Below, piece after piece: positions 1 through 11,619 of a DNA stretch of 64,000 nucleotides; the first letter of the stretch is position 1, and each line of letters starts with the position of its first letter. Below the pieces are notes generated by a model. That model was not told where the DNA came from. It made no database searches and saw only the letters and a program-made list of their open reading frames with translations. Position numbers and translations under genes: made by a program. Source of the stretch: Strobilurus pachycystidiatus (taxonomy: Eukaryota > Basidiomycota > Agaricomycetes > Agaricales > Physalacriaceae); contig JAHLMK010000027.1 of assembly GCA_019915135.1 (NCBI GenBank), positions 248,001 to 312,000 on the forward strand, written 5' to 3'.

Positions 1-274
1 CTCCGGCGATCCGTTAGAACTCCGGCGATCCTTCTTAAGTCCAGTGATCGCCTTTCTCAAACTAAGTAAGTTCGATCGGGAATTCCCGATCACCTTCATT
101 GAATCGTTCATCCTAAGTTTTTACAGTGCCTAGGTCTTTTAATGGTCTTCGGAGTAGCTTAAGCTTTTATTCCTAGACTCGCTTAAGCTATTTCTTCCTT
201 TGCCTTGGATCGTCACGGCGGCCCAGGCGCTCTATAAAAACGCCAGAGTTGCTTCTGGTTTTACCATAACCGCC

Positions 275-568
275 ATGCCTATTCCGATTCTACCTTCGTT
301 CTCTGACACTCGCCTTCGCGGCATCCCTTTGCACAACCAACCTGCTCCGGAGGAGCTCGAGGCCCTACTTGGCGAATTGGCCTTGACCAGCGCCTTGGAA
401 TTGTATACCTTCGCTCGGCGATTCAGCATCGTTATCCGCTATGACGACGGCACTCTCTCCACGGTTGACGATACCGCGGCGGTAGCCGCCTTAGAAGAGC
501 CAGTACTTCATTTTGGTGAAGGGAAGCCCTTGGATGTTCCGTCCTTGCGGTATTTGTTGTATACCTTG
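275..568 (+). pseudogene. Gene X of copy B, exon 1 (5' part split off by copy A)
   Basis: Same 98-codon first exon as the intact gene at 27852-28145. It ends at the donor GTGCGT (569-574), and the LTR of copy A begins at the next base. Exons 2-4 lie 31 kb away at 32047-32823. The upstream stretch 1-274 has no gene and contains the perfect palindrome GATCGGGAATTCCCGATC (74-91) and two CTCCGGCGATCC repeats (1-12, 20-31). Confidence 0.85.
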
Positions 569-574
569 GTGCGT

Positions 575-2269
575 TGATACGCATTGTAGAATCCTAGTGC
601 CAGAACCAGGGAATTTTGCGATTCCTGTAGGAGTCTATGCCAGGACTTCCAGTCACAGCACAACGACCAGAGAGACACACGGAGAAACTACCTTAACGCA
701 GGCAAGTCTCCAGGACTAAGGGATACGCGCCTTTAGGACGCGGTATGATCGACCGATCATACTCCTTAACTCCGAATATCATTATCCAAGCGTTGTACTC
801 TTAAAACCAGGAGTTCATTCAACCGTGTCGGTCATGCAACGACAAGTGCCTACCAGAAATAGCACTACGGAAAGTACCCAGGCAGGAGATACTCTACCAA
901 GAAGGCTCAAGGAGTTTACTCGTGCTAAGTCAGAACTCGCGCGACCAAGAATAGATCAAAGGAGAAGATCTCTCTTCCGGGCCATGGCGCCTTCGGAATA
1001 GTGATCTCCGCTCCGACGCCCCGCACCAAAGAAAACGGACTTCGATCCGCCGCCGCCGATCACTAAAGATAGACCTGGCTAAAAGGCCCGATCATGGACC
1101 TTGTACCTCACTGGAACTCACATATTGATGTGGCGTCACTGAGTTGTCGAAAACGAATCACCTTCCAAGCGCTAAGGATAAACCCAACCAACGCCTAAAG
1201 ACACGAAAGAACTCATTAAGGAGTTTTGCCAAGACAAGCGGAACCTCGGGAGACAGAAATAGACTTAAGGAAGAGCCAGATCGGTGGTGTGGCGCACTTG
1301 GCGCTGACCAAGTGTTCAGTCTTCTCCCGGGTCGGCTGTTTCGAACAGGGATAGCCAATCAGGACGCTAGTACAGAATGACTCGACCTCCGAGAGGCCCG
1401 ACGAGTAGTAAACCCGCTTACAGTACAGAATAGCAGGAATAGTATAAAAGGCCAGCAAGCGCCAGTAGATAGGTAGCTTAGTGCCCCCACAGTATCCGCT
1501 AGTAATACGCAGTCGCTGTAGTGAATCTAACTCGAGTTTCGACTCAACTTACTCTGAATTTGAGAGAACCCAAAAGACCTTGAGAGCCCCAAAAAGACCT
1601 TAGAACCATTTAGGCGATATCAGGTGTTAGCAAACTCCTTGAAGAACTCATAGGTTCCTATCCTCCAAGTCACTAAGACAATACCAAACGACACCACTTG
1701 GCGTTAGACCCTAGTGTTCGTTAGAAGGCCGGGTTGCAAGTAGTTCTGCCTTGCAATCACGCTCTGTTGTGAAGTATTCGCCTTTGAGGAGTTTAGTTGA
1801 GTTTGAACGAGTGTTGTTATCGTCTGAAACACCTTACGGAATCTTTGGTCCCAGTCCAAGACACTAGAAGTTTGGTTTAAGGACAAGGAAATCGCCTTAC
1901 TTGGTAGCAGTCCAGTAGCATAAACACCTACGGTAGCGGCCTGCCATAAGACAACCACCTTGTACAAAAGAACGATCAATAAGAAGGAGCTACATTGCCT
2001 CGCGCTGTTTAAGGTCTCCGTACGTTGTGACTTCGGCCTACGACTTTCAGATTATCTTGTTCGACTTTGTGAATCAATCTCCCTACACCCCCTAAAACTA
2101 CTCGAACGCAAGTTCGGAATACATCTCTATTGTTCCAATACCAAAAGTACTTGTTCCTTTGAACAACTACACCAGCCTCGCTCCCACAAGGAGTATTAGT
2201 GAGATATAAGGATAGATAGGATAGATTTCATAGTCCCCTTTTAGAGGTCTATTTCGAACGTGCATATCA
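575..2269 (+). repeat. 5' LTR of copy A
   Basis: A 1695-bp long terminal repeat starting TGATA and ending TATCA (short inverted termini). A TATA-like TATAAAAG at 1443-1450 is a plausible U3 promoter. An inverted repeat GTATGATCG-AC-CGATCATAC lies at 743-762 and recurs in all three LTRs. Short open frames inside are the same in all LTR copies and have no protein-like composition, so none is called as a gene. Confidence 0.95.
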
Positions 2270-2274
2270 TATTT

Positions 2275-2292
2275 TGGAGCCCACCGCGAGGG
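2275..2292 (+). promoter_or_regulatory. Primer binding site, copy A
   Basis: TGGAGCCCACCGCGAGGG begins 5 nt after the LTR. Its complement would be a tRNA 3' end finishing GGGCTCCA; that is the end I recall for yeast tRNA-Lys, so tRNA-Lys priming is an inference. Copy B has the same site at 43201-43218. Confidence 0.7.
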
Positions 2293-2837
2293 GGTGATAT
2301 ATTTTGATTTCAACGAAACCTACCAAGGCGTCTGCGAAGTCTTAAATTCCAAACAACGACCTGGCTGCTAGGAACTCTGAACGTTATACCAACAGTCAGA
2401 ACCAAGCAAACCCGCCACCACCAAAAGCAAAACCAGTCATTGCAGGATCATCAAGTCCTACAAACTCTGGGATAGCAAGTCGGCTTCGAACCAAACGACC
2501 TACAGCCGGATCTCTCTTCAACGGAACTCCCCAAGAAGTTGCTGCAGCTCAAAGGCGTTTAGCGAACCCGTCAACACCAAAGTCCAAAAAGTCGAAACGT
2601 GGAACAAAAGTACCACCGACGCCCCAAGCATCTACTAGGAGAAGAGCTACTTCAGATCCTGAAACACCTTCGCGAGCTACTACCAGCCAAAGGCGATCTT
2701 CAGCCTCCGAAATCTCGCCTAGTTCTACGAGCTCCACACCTTTTGGAAGTCCTCTAACTAGTTTAGAAGACGACGACAGTTTACCACCGATTCCTACGTT
2801 TATTAACTTCGGAAACTCCAACCCACGAACCAACACT

Positions 2838-4198
2838 ATGCCCGCAATGGCTGCCGTTAGAAAGTTAATCCCTTCTGACGAACTCAGTGATGAGGCAAAA
2901 GCAGAAATCAAGGACAAAAAGGTTCCTATACCTTTCTCCAACAACGCCCCCAAATGCAAAGGCAAAACTGGAGAAGATATTAGGGAATTCTTCGCGACTT
3001 GTGACTGGATCTTCGATGTCTCGAACGTCAAGGAACAAGGAACCAAAATGGAGATGGCTGCCTTCTACGCAGGCCATGAACAGAGGAAACGCTGGCACCG
3101 ACATGCAGACTATGCAAAAGGTGTTTGGGCAGACTTCAAGGAATCAATTTTAGCCTCCTACTCGAAGGGTAAGAACGATCCGGAGTATGTCCCTAGCGAC
3201 CTCAAGGACGCTTTGGAACCTTACATCTCCCGGCCTGTTAATAACAAACAGTATTGGGAAGCGTTCTCGCGCGAAGTTCTCCATATCCTGGAAGCTTTGA
3301 TTCAGAGTGGAGAAGTAACCAACAAAGGTGCTATTGAGTATATAAAGTCCTCCCTTACGGAAGGAATCTGGCACAATGTCCTAGGAGATCTGAGGCAGGA
3401 AGTGTTGAAGACAGCAGTCGCTGGAACTACTCCAACGTATGATTTTACCTTGGATCAAGTAGCCAAGGCAGTCTCCAATTACTTCCTCACGGACAAATGG
3501 GTATCTGGTCCCCCAACCACGAACGCGTTTTCCAGGGACTTAGTCCCTATGCCAACGTCGCGGGTCAAGACCGAGGAATTGGACGAATACCTGAACCGTA
3601 TAGCCTCCCTCCAGGACGTTATCCAGAAAGGAGAGAAAGATCGAGAGGAATCTAGAAAGAATGATCAGAAACTCTTGACGGCAGTCCTGGAGAGTCTGCA
3701 GAGGACCAACATTCAAGGTCTGCGTTCACAAGGCTATGTACAAGAAACACCTAGTGTGTATTTACAAACTCCAATGAATGGCGTTTCGCTTCCGACCAAT
3801 CTGCCTAACGGGATCTATAAGACTCCGCAAGGTGCGATTCCTCCAGGCAACAAGTTTGTAGTAAACGATGGAAGATGTTATTTCTGCCGGGATGTGGGGC
3901 ATATAATCGCCAATTGTCCGGTGAAAGAAATGTGTGAAACCCAAGGTCATATATTCAAACCAGGGGGACAAACATCTACCACTTACAAAATGGACAGCCC
4001 ATTCAAAGGACCAATGCGAAGCAACCGCTAAGTCCTTGGGAACAGGTACAGAAATACCAGCAAGAAAATGCAACCAAGGTCTCCGCGTTCCAATCCCAAG
4101 AAGATGAATTTGCGCCGGATCCTTCGGTATATATGCAAATGACTCCCCAGGAAAGCGAGTTCAGTAGTGAACCATTTCCGGGTTTCGGCAAGGCTTGA
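2838..4198 (+). pseudogene. gag: gag of copy A, frameshifted near its end
   Basis: Capsid/nucleocapsid polyprotein of a Ty3/gypsy element. A CCHC zinc knuckle, CYFCRDVGHIIANC (C-x2-C-x4-H-x4-C), lies near residues 347-360, after a helical capsid-like region and a coiled-coil-prone stretch. At 3963-3967 copy A has five G where copy B has six, so the frame ends early at 4031 instead of at 4196-4198. The frame is open upstream to a stop just before 2345, adding about 164 Ser/Pro/Lys-rich codons without an ATG. Downstream, gag overlaps the protease ORF by one base (TGATG). Confidence 0.88.
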
Positions 4199-5187
4199 TG
4201 AAGGAAGGAGTGCCTAGTGCACAGACTCCTCCGGAGAGCCAGTTGACTGTTCAAACTCGACAAAGTAATAAAGATAATCATTCCAAACCGGTTTCAACAC
4301 CGGAAAAGATAAAAATACCTTGGCCTCGGGACCGGGTCTCCGTGGTAATACCTCCTAAAGCCCCGGTATCGCCAAAGGTAACCTTCACTAAACCTGAAGT
4401 CACCCAAGAAATACCTCCTGTGGATCAGGAAATTCTTGAGGAGATTCTGGCTATGGAAGAACCTGCGCCTGCAGTGCAGCCTAAGGTAGATTCAACTCTA
4501 CCTTTGAGTACACCAACGAACCAGAAGACCTTACACCCTCAGCAGAAGGTCAAAAGTTTCCAACGACGCAGCTTAGCGGAAGAATTGCTAAACAAGAATC
4601 CGAGCTGGAGAGAAGCATGGAAGTTCTTACTTCCGGAAGCTCTTTTAGCAACGAATCCTCCATGGCAGCAAAGCATATCGGACTTCATTAGAAAACGAAA
4701 TGCGCCGGTTTCGGTACTCCAACAGGAGGAATTGACCAAAACGGTACAAGACGACTACCAACCGGAGTTATACTCAGTTAACTTACAAGCACGAGACAAC
4801 TTGCCGATTGGAGGAATTGTAGTTCACGATGCGGTGGAACAGTTCATAAACCTCACTGGAGGACAATATACTGGACCATTCCACATGACTACGGGAAACA
4901 TTGCACCAGAAAACGCTGATCTAAGGACTTTCTGGCCTATGATAAACCGCAACGGAAAGAAGGAAAGTCTCATTGACGGGGGTTCTCAAATTGCCTCAAT
5001 CTCGCTGAAAGCTGCGTTGGAACTAGGGGTTTCTTATGATCCCAACTTCAAAATAACCATGGAAAGCGCGGATAAAGGACGGACTAGTACACTTGGGTTA
5101 GCCCGCAATGTACCCTTCGACTTCGAAGGGATTGTGTACTACCTCCAGTTGCATGTTCTGGAGGACCCCGCCTATGAAGCCCAGTGA
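4198..5187 (+). pseudogene. Protease ORF of copy A, cut by the KDZ transposon
   Basis: The frame starts at ATG 4198, one base overlapping the gag stop. A Pro-rich linker is followed by an aspartic protease: LIDGGSQIASIS carries the catalytic D (D-G-G variant of D-S/T-G). The KDZ element inserted at 5180 just before the flap/ILG region, so the reading ends at a stop 8 bases into the transposon. The remaining codons, including VLLGRPF, continue after the insert at 19653-19846. Copy B (40119-41294) shows the uninterrupted version. Confidence 0.87.
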
Positions 5188-5675
5188 AAAGTCCATGTGT
5201 AATTTTCTGTAATTTTCTGTATTTATCGGGGAATACAGTTGACCTGCAGGAATACAGCTCAGGAGGTGTATTCTTCGGTTTCTATCTGTATCGAAAAGCA
5301 CACGAATACAGATGAGATGAAAAAATTGTATTTATTGTGCTGGTAGTGATACATTTTGTGGATACCTCCGCCAACCATTTCCCCGGGACATGCTGAATCC
5401 CAGTGGTTATTACCACTGGTCCCGTTTCCACATTTCGTGTATCTAACCACAGGATTTCGGACCTCTCAACACCCTATTTCAGTGCTTGTATCCACTCGTT
5501 GCGCCTCACCCGCATATGGGAGCTGCACAAAGGCTCGGACAGGTCCCCGGCAGCATGGTCGCACTTAACTTGGCCCGAATTTAGGGTTTCGCAGTATTAA
5601 TACTGTAAAAGTACTTGTCATTTGATCGTACACGTCCATAAGTAGATATAAAACGTCCAAATGCTCGTAGTTGCG
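5180..5675. repeat. Left terminal region of the KDZ element
   Basis: TIR CCCAGTGAAAAGTCC at 5180-5194. TAATTTTCTG occurs twice, GAATACAG three times (near 5231, 5250 and 5302), and a hairpin CCAGTGGT-TATT-ACCACTGG lies near 5400. No gene. These are candidate transposase binding sites by analogy with other DNA transposons. Confidence 0.7.
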
Positions 5676-8600
5676 CTAATCGTCCAAAGTGGGATCGTCG
5701 TGGTTTGCGGCAAGGGCGCGCGCCGCTGCTAAACCATGCTCTTCCTCCATAGACTCCTCCTCCTCCTCGGACTCCTCCTCCTCCTCCGGCGCGGCAACCA
5801 TCTCGATACGGTCAGGGACTTTGCGGTTGCCTCCCTTATACGGCCTCGACCAGATACCGGCGAACAGAGCCGCGAGTCGACGGTATATCGCGGCTTGTCG
5901 ATATGCGTAGGCTCTAACGCCAGCCGCAGAGGCCACCGAGAGTCCATCCCAGCCACCAGCCCTCTTCTCAATCCAGTTCAAGGCCTCCACCTCCAGCGTC
6001 ACCAGGGTTCGGCGCTTCTCTTCCTCGATGAGCCTGACCTCTTCAGTCCAGCTTCTCGCCCGCGCCCGACTCTTCAACCATTCCACCCTGACTGAATCGT
6101 TAAGCTCGTCCTTATCGTACGAGTCGAGCGAGTTCTCCATGCGCCAAATCCATGAGATCTTGTAGCTCCCGCTCCCAAACTGAACCTCGTCCTTCTTCAT
6201 CCCGGTCTTCCGCTTTTTGTTCGCAGGTTGGTCGACTTCGAAGGTGAAGCTGTCCAGCGCCCGAACGTCCTCGTCTGCCAAAGGCTGCAGAATGTCCATC
6301 CAGGTGCCGTCTCCTCGTAGTTGATGAAGCGCCGCGCGAGCTGTTCGATACTTTGACACAGCCATATCGGATTTGGCCTCAAGACGGTTGAGGATCGCCA
6401 TCGTGCGACTTGTTCGCCGCTGACCACGGACGTTACGGCGGCGGAAAGCGCGAACGCTTCGGCGAGTGCGCTGCATGGCTCGTACAGTCTCGAGAGCATC
6501 ATGGCATTGTGCCTCGCGAAGGATGGCCTCTTTGTTGACCACTCCACCAATACAACCGGCTGTGCGAAGACCGAGCGGCAGTGCAGATGGCAGAATGAGC
6601 GGTTCTGTCTCAACATCACCTTCGCGAGTACCGGCGAGATGCTTCAAGACTGCGTCCGCCCCTGGCATGTAGACGGCCTGCAGCGCTCGGAACTGCCGGA
6701 TCTGATTCTGGAGTAGCGTCCGCTTCTCCTGTATTTCCTTGATGGTGCTCGGACTGTCTTTGTCGTCACTGCCAAGCATGTGTATGACGCGCCGCCTTAA
6801 TTAATGGATCAGTTTTAACTAGAGGCGTGAATAAGAACAATACTGACTGCATATCCTCAATAAGCAAGCCAAGGCCTACACAAACAGAGGCACTTGTCTC
6901 GTGCAGCGGTATCTCGGTCGCCGCGAGCTTCCGCTCTTCCTCGGCAAGCGCTTGTCTGACCGTGTTTTCACTTGCATCTAGCAAGCGAATGTCAGAAAGA
7001 AAAAGACAGCTCAAAATCGGAATGGGACTTACGGAGGGCCGGTAGGAAGTATGGGTTGCGAAGAGTATGATCGCATTCCCACTCCTCGATCTGCTTCGTC
7101 CATCTCGCCTCGCATCCGTCTGGGAGAGCCTGCGAAAACTCTTCGTGAGCGGCAACATGCTGTACCATGCCGATTGTCGCCAGGTGCTCTTTTCGGTGCA
7201 AGGACTTCCCTGGATGGATGTTAAAACGGACACAACAATGTAATGAACCACTCACCAAGATCCACAAACTTTTCCCAGTTGTGAGTCGCAATTTGTCGAT
7301 CTAATGTGTCATGGCGGCTACCAGGCAGCATCTCCTTCGTCGAGGGCGCAGCGTTGTTTAGCTTCGGCCACGTTCGCTCGATTCCCTCCCCGCAAGTGCG
7401 TCCGACTCCGCCCTGAATGTTCATACTGAACAAGACCTGGCATCCGATCTTGTGTCCTTCGCAATGACACTTCGGAATCCCCCAAGCGATCGCGATGTCA
7501 TCTGGCAAATGGAGACACTCGGGCATGGCCCGCATCCGTTCAATGAAGTGGATTGACCACTGGCAGACTATATCGTACGAAAAGAAGATTTGCCGCAACT
7601 TCGTCGAACGCAAGGCGGACAGGGCGATGTAGTCCATATTGCAGTATCTTAATTAAATTAGTTTTGGAAGCGAATAGATGAAGTCAGATGAATATACCTT
7701 TCTCCTCGTTGCAGGTCGCCAATTCCGTTTGGCAATACGATCTCATGTCGCGCGCAGATCGCCATACCGACACCCGTGGAGCGTAAGCCGGTCGAGTTTT
7801 TGGATTCGGCGTGGGCCAATGTCTTGAAGCCTGCACAAGAGCTAATCTATTCAGAGATGTCAGTACAAATGAAGGATGACGACTAAAAGACTTACATCCG
7901 TCTGCTTCGGATATTTGGCGATGTGCTCCAGGTATGGGGCGTTCTCGACGAAATAAGCCCACCCGGTGTGCAAACCAGGGTCCAAACTGCTGGGCCGCCG
8001 TAGATTCTTCAGGCGGAAGTTTGCGTCGAGTGCCATGATCAGGCGATATATATATCTGCGCCGGAGAGAATCAATTCGAGCGATTCAAACATAAAAACTG
8101 AAAATCTACTCACTGTTCCTTGGGAGATAAGGACTCCCAGCCCGGCGGCAGATTGACACCAGGACGAGGACAAGCAGGGCAGCGCAGAGCGAGCTCTCCA
8201 GACTGAGTCGTCGCGCGCCCATCGATGGCATTGCCACGTCCAGCGCGTTTCAGCATCTTGATGTGGCCGAATTGGCGGATCATGCGAAAGAGCGATTTAT
8301 AACGCGACTAGAGTGAAAGGGTCAGAAGGGATCAGAAAGCATACGATAAACATGAAACGAACCTTGGGTAAAGTGACGCGCGTATTGTCGGTCAATTTTT
8401 CGAGGGCTTGGTAAAACTCAAATACGCTGAGCTTCCCTGAAGAGGATAGCATCTCGTAATGCTCCAAACCGCGGAGTGTCGCTCCAGTCTTGGGGTGAAT
8501 TGTAGTGGCTGGCCAGACCTCAGATCGAAGCATTTGGATTCGAGGAGGGGCGCGTTGTGCGCAGCCGCAAAAGTCGGCGTTAACCTTGTGGATACCGTTC

Positions 8601-9369
8601 TCGTGAAGGAGTGTGAAGTCGCGTGGGGCCGGTTGGGGATTGACGCAGAAGTTAATGTCGTCGTGCCCAAAGAGAACACGCACACCGAGCGTGCGTAGAG
8701 CGACGGGCTCGAATGAGTTGCCGTTCCATTTCTATAGTGAGCTGTGTTAATTGATTGAGTTCAACCAAGTGAAGACAGAACCCAGCAACACGTTGCTTAC
8801 CTGTATGCGATGCAGAGGGTTTCGTTGGTGGTTCAACCAAACGCAGCTGCTACACTCTGTGAAAGTACCCCAACAGTCCTCACAGCGGTACACGGCCTCT
8901 CCGCGGACTATCTCCCGCAAACCGTCGCCACAAAAGAGGCAGGGGAGCGAGACGGGTGGGGTAGCCTGCAACACGCGACTTCCGAGGCCCTCTAGCCGGA
9001 CCATTTCCTCCAGACTCTCCTGCGGTCGGCCCTCGTCTACCCAGTGAAGCATGTTCTGGTCCTAGTCGTGGATTTAGCCCGAACAGTCGCGTTGAAAAGG
9101 AAGGAACGCACTGAGTTGTAATACCGGCGGGGTGGTGGCTTGCACAATGTGACCTCCTCAGGAGGATGAAACCGGTTCGTCCACACTAACGGCTGTCCCG
9201 ACACCGCATCATCTCGCGCACAAGAAGTGGTGACCGAGGAAATGTGGCGTTTGCCGTCCCGGGAGAGGTTGATGGTACGGGCCTGAACTACGTTAAGGTC
9301 GTCGTAGTCGTCGTCATCGTCTGCGCGGACAGCTTTGAGAGGTCGCTTTTTGAAGCCGATTTTCTTCAT
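5676..9369 (-). CDS. KDZ transposase with CxC2 cysteine cluster (1060 aa, 10 exons, intact)
   Basis: Exons 9369-9112, 9061-8801, 8731-8363, 8307-8114, 8055-7896, 7846-7698, 7647-7256, 7209-7033, 6977-6848 and 6768-5676 sum to a closed frame. Residues about 85-165 form the CxC2-type cluster (Cys 127, 130, 146, 149, 156, 159, then NPLHRI), a likely DNA-binding zinc module. The KDZ core follows with ALDANFRLK (Asp 371), SYDIVCQW (Asp 489) and GGVGRTCGEGIERTW (Glu 551 or 554), the presumed D-D-E of an RNase H-fold nuclease. PGSRHDTLDRQ is a typical KDZ block. The C-terminus has a long helical region and ends in an acidic, Ser-rich tail. It should cut and join the TIR ends in the nucleus. Confidence 0.92.
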
Positions 9370-9534
9370 AGAGAGAGGTAGACGAAAAGAGGGGACCCGG
9401 GTCTTTCAACCGACGTCGCGTGGAAGTCATCACTCGGACATTCGGACTTGGCTATCGGGCAAGAGATAAATAAACAAACTGATACTGATACACAAGAGAC
9501 GAGACACGGTTGTTACTGTAATGATAAATATACA

Positions 9535-10301
9535 CTAATAATGGAGATCGGCATGCAAAAAACAGTCCAAGAGCATGAGGAAAGCGCGATGGTCATAACT
9601 TTCTGGTTCGAGGGATAAGCCATGGGCTATCAGTAGTGGAATATGGGTTGCGTCGTCTATACCTAGTCTTTGGATGAGTAAAGGCGCCGCGAGACGAAGT
9701 AATTAGCATACCCGCTGCCAGAATTCGAACGGCAAGGGCATCCACGCAACCCATTTGATGAAAAGCCGGTACCCATTCCAGTCGCCCGCAGTTGTCGAGA
9801 AAGCCCGTCGTTTCAGCGTCAAGAGAGATATCGTCTAGGAAGATGAAACCGTCAGGATAACATCTTCTCTAAAACAGCGCAACGTACCGTCCTCTTTCTT
9901 CACCGTGCCCTGCTGGGCCCTCCTCTTGTTACGCGGCGCCGCCACTTCTATGACCATAGTCAGGACCCGCTCACCACGCAAAAATTAAACTTACCGGCGC
10001 GTGAAAATTCTGCTTGAATCAAGCGACGGTGCCGTTCAACGTATAGGCGAATGGCATCGCGAGATTTGTGAACCTCTTCCAGGCTCGGCATTGGTTTTCT
10101 GTCGACAGGATCGTAGCCCAATGGTAGGCAGAGGCATCGGTCGGGATGGTCAGAGCCACCTTTGCAGGCATCGCCGTAGATATGGGCCGACGCGCGATCC
10201 AGGGTGAGCCATCTCTCTTTGATGCGGTCGCTACCTGGGAACTTGTCGGTGGAAGTCATGGCGGTCCAGAGCAGAGACCCTGTTAGCTTAGTCAGGTTCA
10301 T
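9535..10301 (-). CDS. KDZ cargo gene 2: hypothetical protein, 205 aa, 4 exons
   Basis: Exons 10301-9995, 9947-9888, 9834-9712 and 9662-9535 close exactly, with introns of 47, 53 and 49 nt. The N-terminal half is basic and helical, a short basic linker PRNKRRAQQG follows, and the C-terminal half is a compact helical region with motifs LEWVPAFHQMGCVDALAVRI and HRAFLMLLDCF, which recall a SAM-like helical bundle, although I cannot assign a family. It lies 165 bp upstream of the transposase on the same strand. Confidence 0.72.
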
Positions 10302-10975
10302 TTAGTCGCCTTAAGGCACACCACTCGGCTTTCCAAATCAATTTGTCTCCGAGTTTATTTTCAAATCAGAACAAACGGATCACAGATTAACTACGTCGGA
10401 ACTATTTCTGCTCGGCACTATTGTCCTCGGTGTGGCACGCACATTCGCATGAGCGATCGCTGCCAACACAAGTCACATCATACGAGCATACAACATCGAA
10501 GCATCCGGGGTCCGCAATAAGGATGCCTACGTTGCCGTTCCTGACATGAATGTTAGTGAGACTCGGGCGATTTGAGATGTGAACTCGCCTTTCACCCCGT
10601 TGTAGGAGCGCCGCCGGAAAAGGCTTTTTGTCTCTAAGACGAAGACGAACGTTGCTATCGTGCCCGATCAGGCAGTCTGGGGCGCTTTCCTTCGAGGCTC
10701 TGCGGGAGCGGGTCAGTATATGGAAGTAAGTGATTACATGCAAGATGCTTACTTGCTCGCGTCTTCGGTCTTGCTATCGTTGCCAGTCATGGTGTTGGTG
10801 GTAAGTGTGCTGGCTACGAAGGCTGCGAATATGGCAATGTTTGTTAATGATTGTTTGGCTAAAGCTCACGCCACGCTGGATAGCCTTCCATCTCCACAAC
10901 CAGGTCTTCTCTAAAGCTTCAGTAAGTCTCCGCGCATTCGCGTACTGTCGTTAACTGATTGATTCTAATCAAGCG
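10302..10975. other. Stretch between KDZ cargo genes 2 and 3 with no assigned gene
   Basis: Short open frames run on both strands (10402-10743 minus, 10660-10914 plus), and GTAAG/AG pairs near 10925 and 10973 hint at upstream exons of the plus-strand gene that follows. None could be joined convincingly. Confidence 0.4.
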
Positions 10976-11469
10976 ATGGCGTATGTCTTTACCCGCGATC
11001 AAGCTGCGTGCCTCACCGGGCACATGCTGACATTTCATGTCACATTCGATTACGCCAACCGGGACGAATATTTCGCTGCATGGCTTACTAGAGACTTCCA
11101 GGATAAATTTCCTGAAACGGTCGGGCTTGGCTCCATCGTGCTTGAGGTACGATCCGCGGTTACCGAAAGGCTATACGCATGTATAGAACTTAATTTGACT
11201 TGACACTCCAGGCCGCCCTCAACTACATGCATGTGAATTACAATCCGGAGGTTGAGGAGAGACATCTCAAATTCATCGACGACTTGGGACTGATTGAGTT
11301 CGGCATGTCGTGTTTGTCGTTGATCGACCCGGAAGAGGAGGAATGCCCTTGGGATGCAGAGCGGCTTCAGACGGAAAGAAGAGGGACGTGGGGACTTGAG
11401 TTGCCAGGTTGGCCTCCCGTTCCTTACAGAGAGCGAGGCTGGCCCCATCTCCAGCCTAATTGGGATTGA
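10976..11469 (+). CDS. KDZ cargo gene 3: hypothetical protein, at least 142 aa, 2 exons (only plus-strand cargo gene)
   Basis: Exons 10976-11146 and 11212-11469 join in phase through a 65-nt intron (GTACGA...CCAG). The product has an aromatic N-terminal half and a Trp/Pro-rich C-terminus (PGWPPVP...WPHLQPNWD). No family is recognised. Because the acceptor-like AAG lies just before the ATG, additional upstream exons are possible. It is convergent with cargo gene 4. Confidence 0.6.
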
Positions 11470-11619
11470 ACAACATGAAAGATATAATTAACAAGAGGAA
11501 TAGCGATATATCGAAGTAAATAAAGCTGCAAGAGATGATAAGCGTGCCCAACAAAGATGTAAAGTAGATATAGAGTAAATATATAATCGGGAGATAACGT
11601 TGGTATTCGGAAAGTACGA

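Noticed and set aside
1144..1979. Open frames inside the LTRs (1144-1380, 1704-1979, 1960-2199 and equivalents in the other LTRs)
   Set aside because: They repeat only because the LTRs are near-identical copies; composition is not protein-like and there is no splice or start context.
2549..3046. Minus-strand frame opposite the start of gag, open in both copies
   Set aside because: Both copies are recent sisters, so shared openness is uninformative; the sense strand carries gag.
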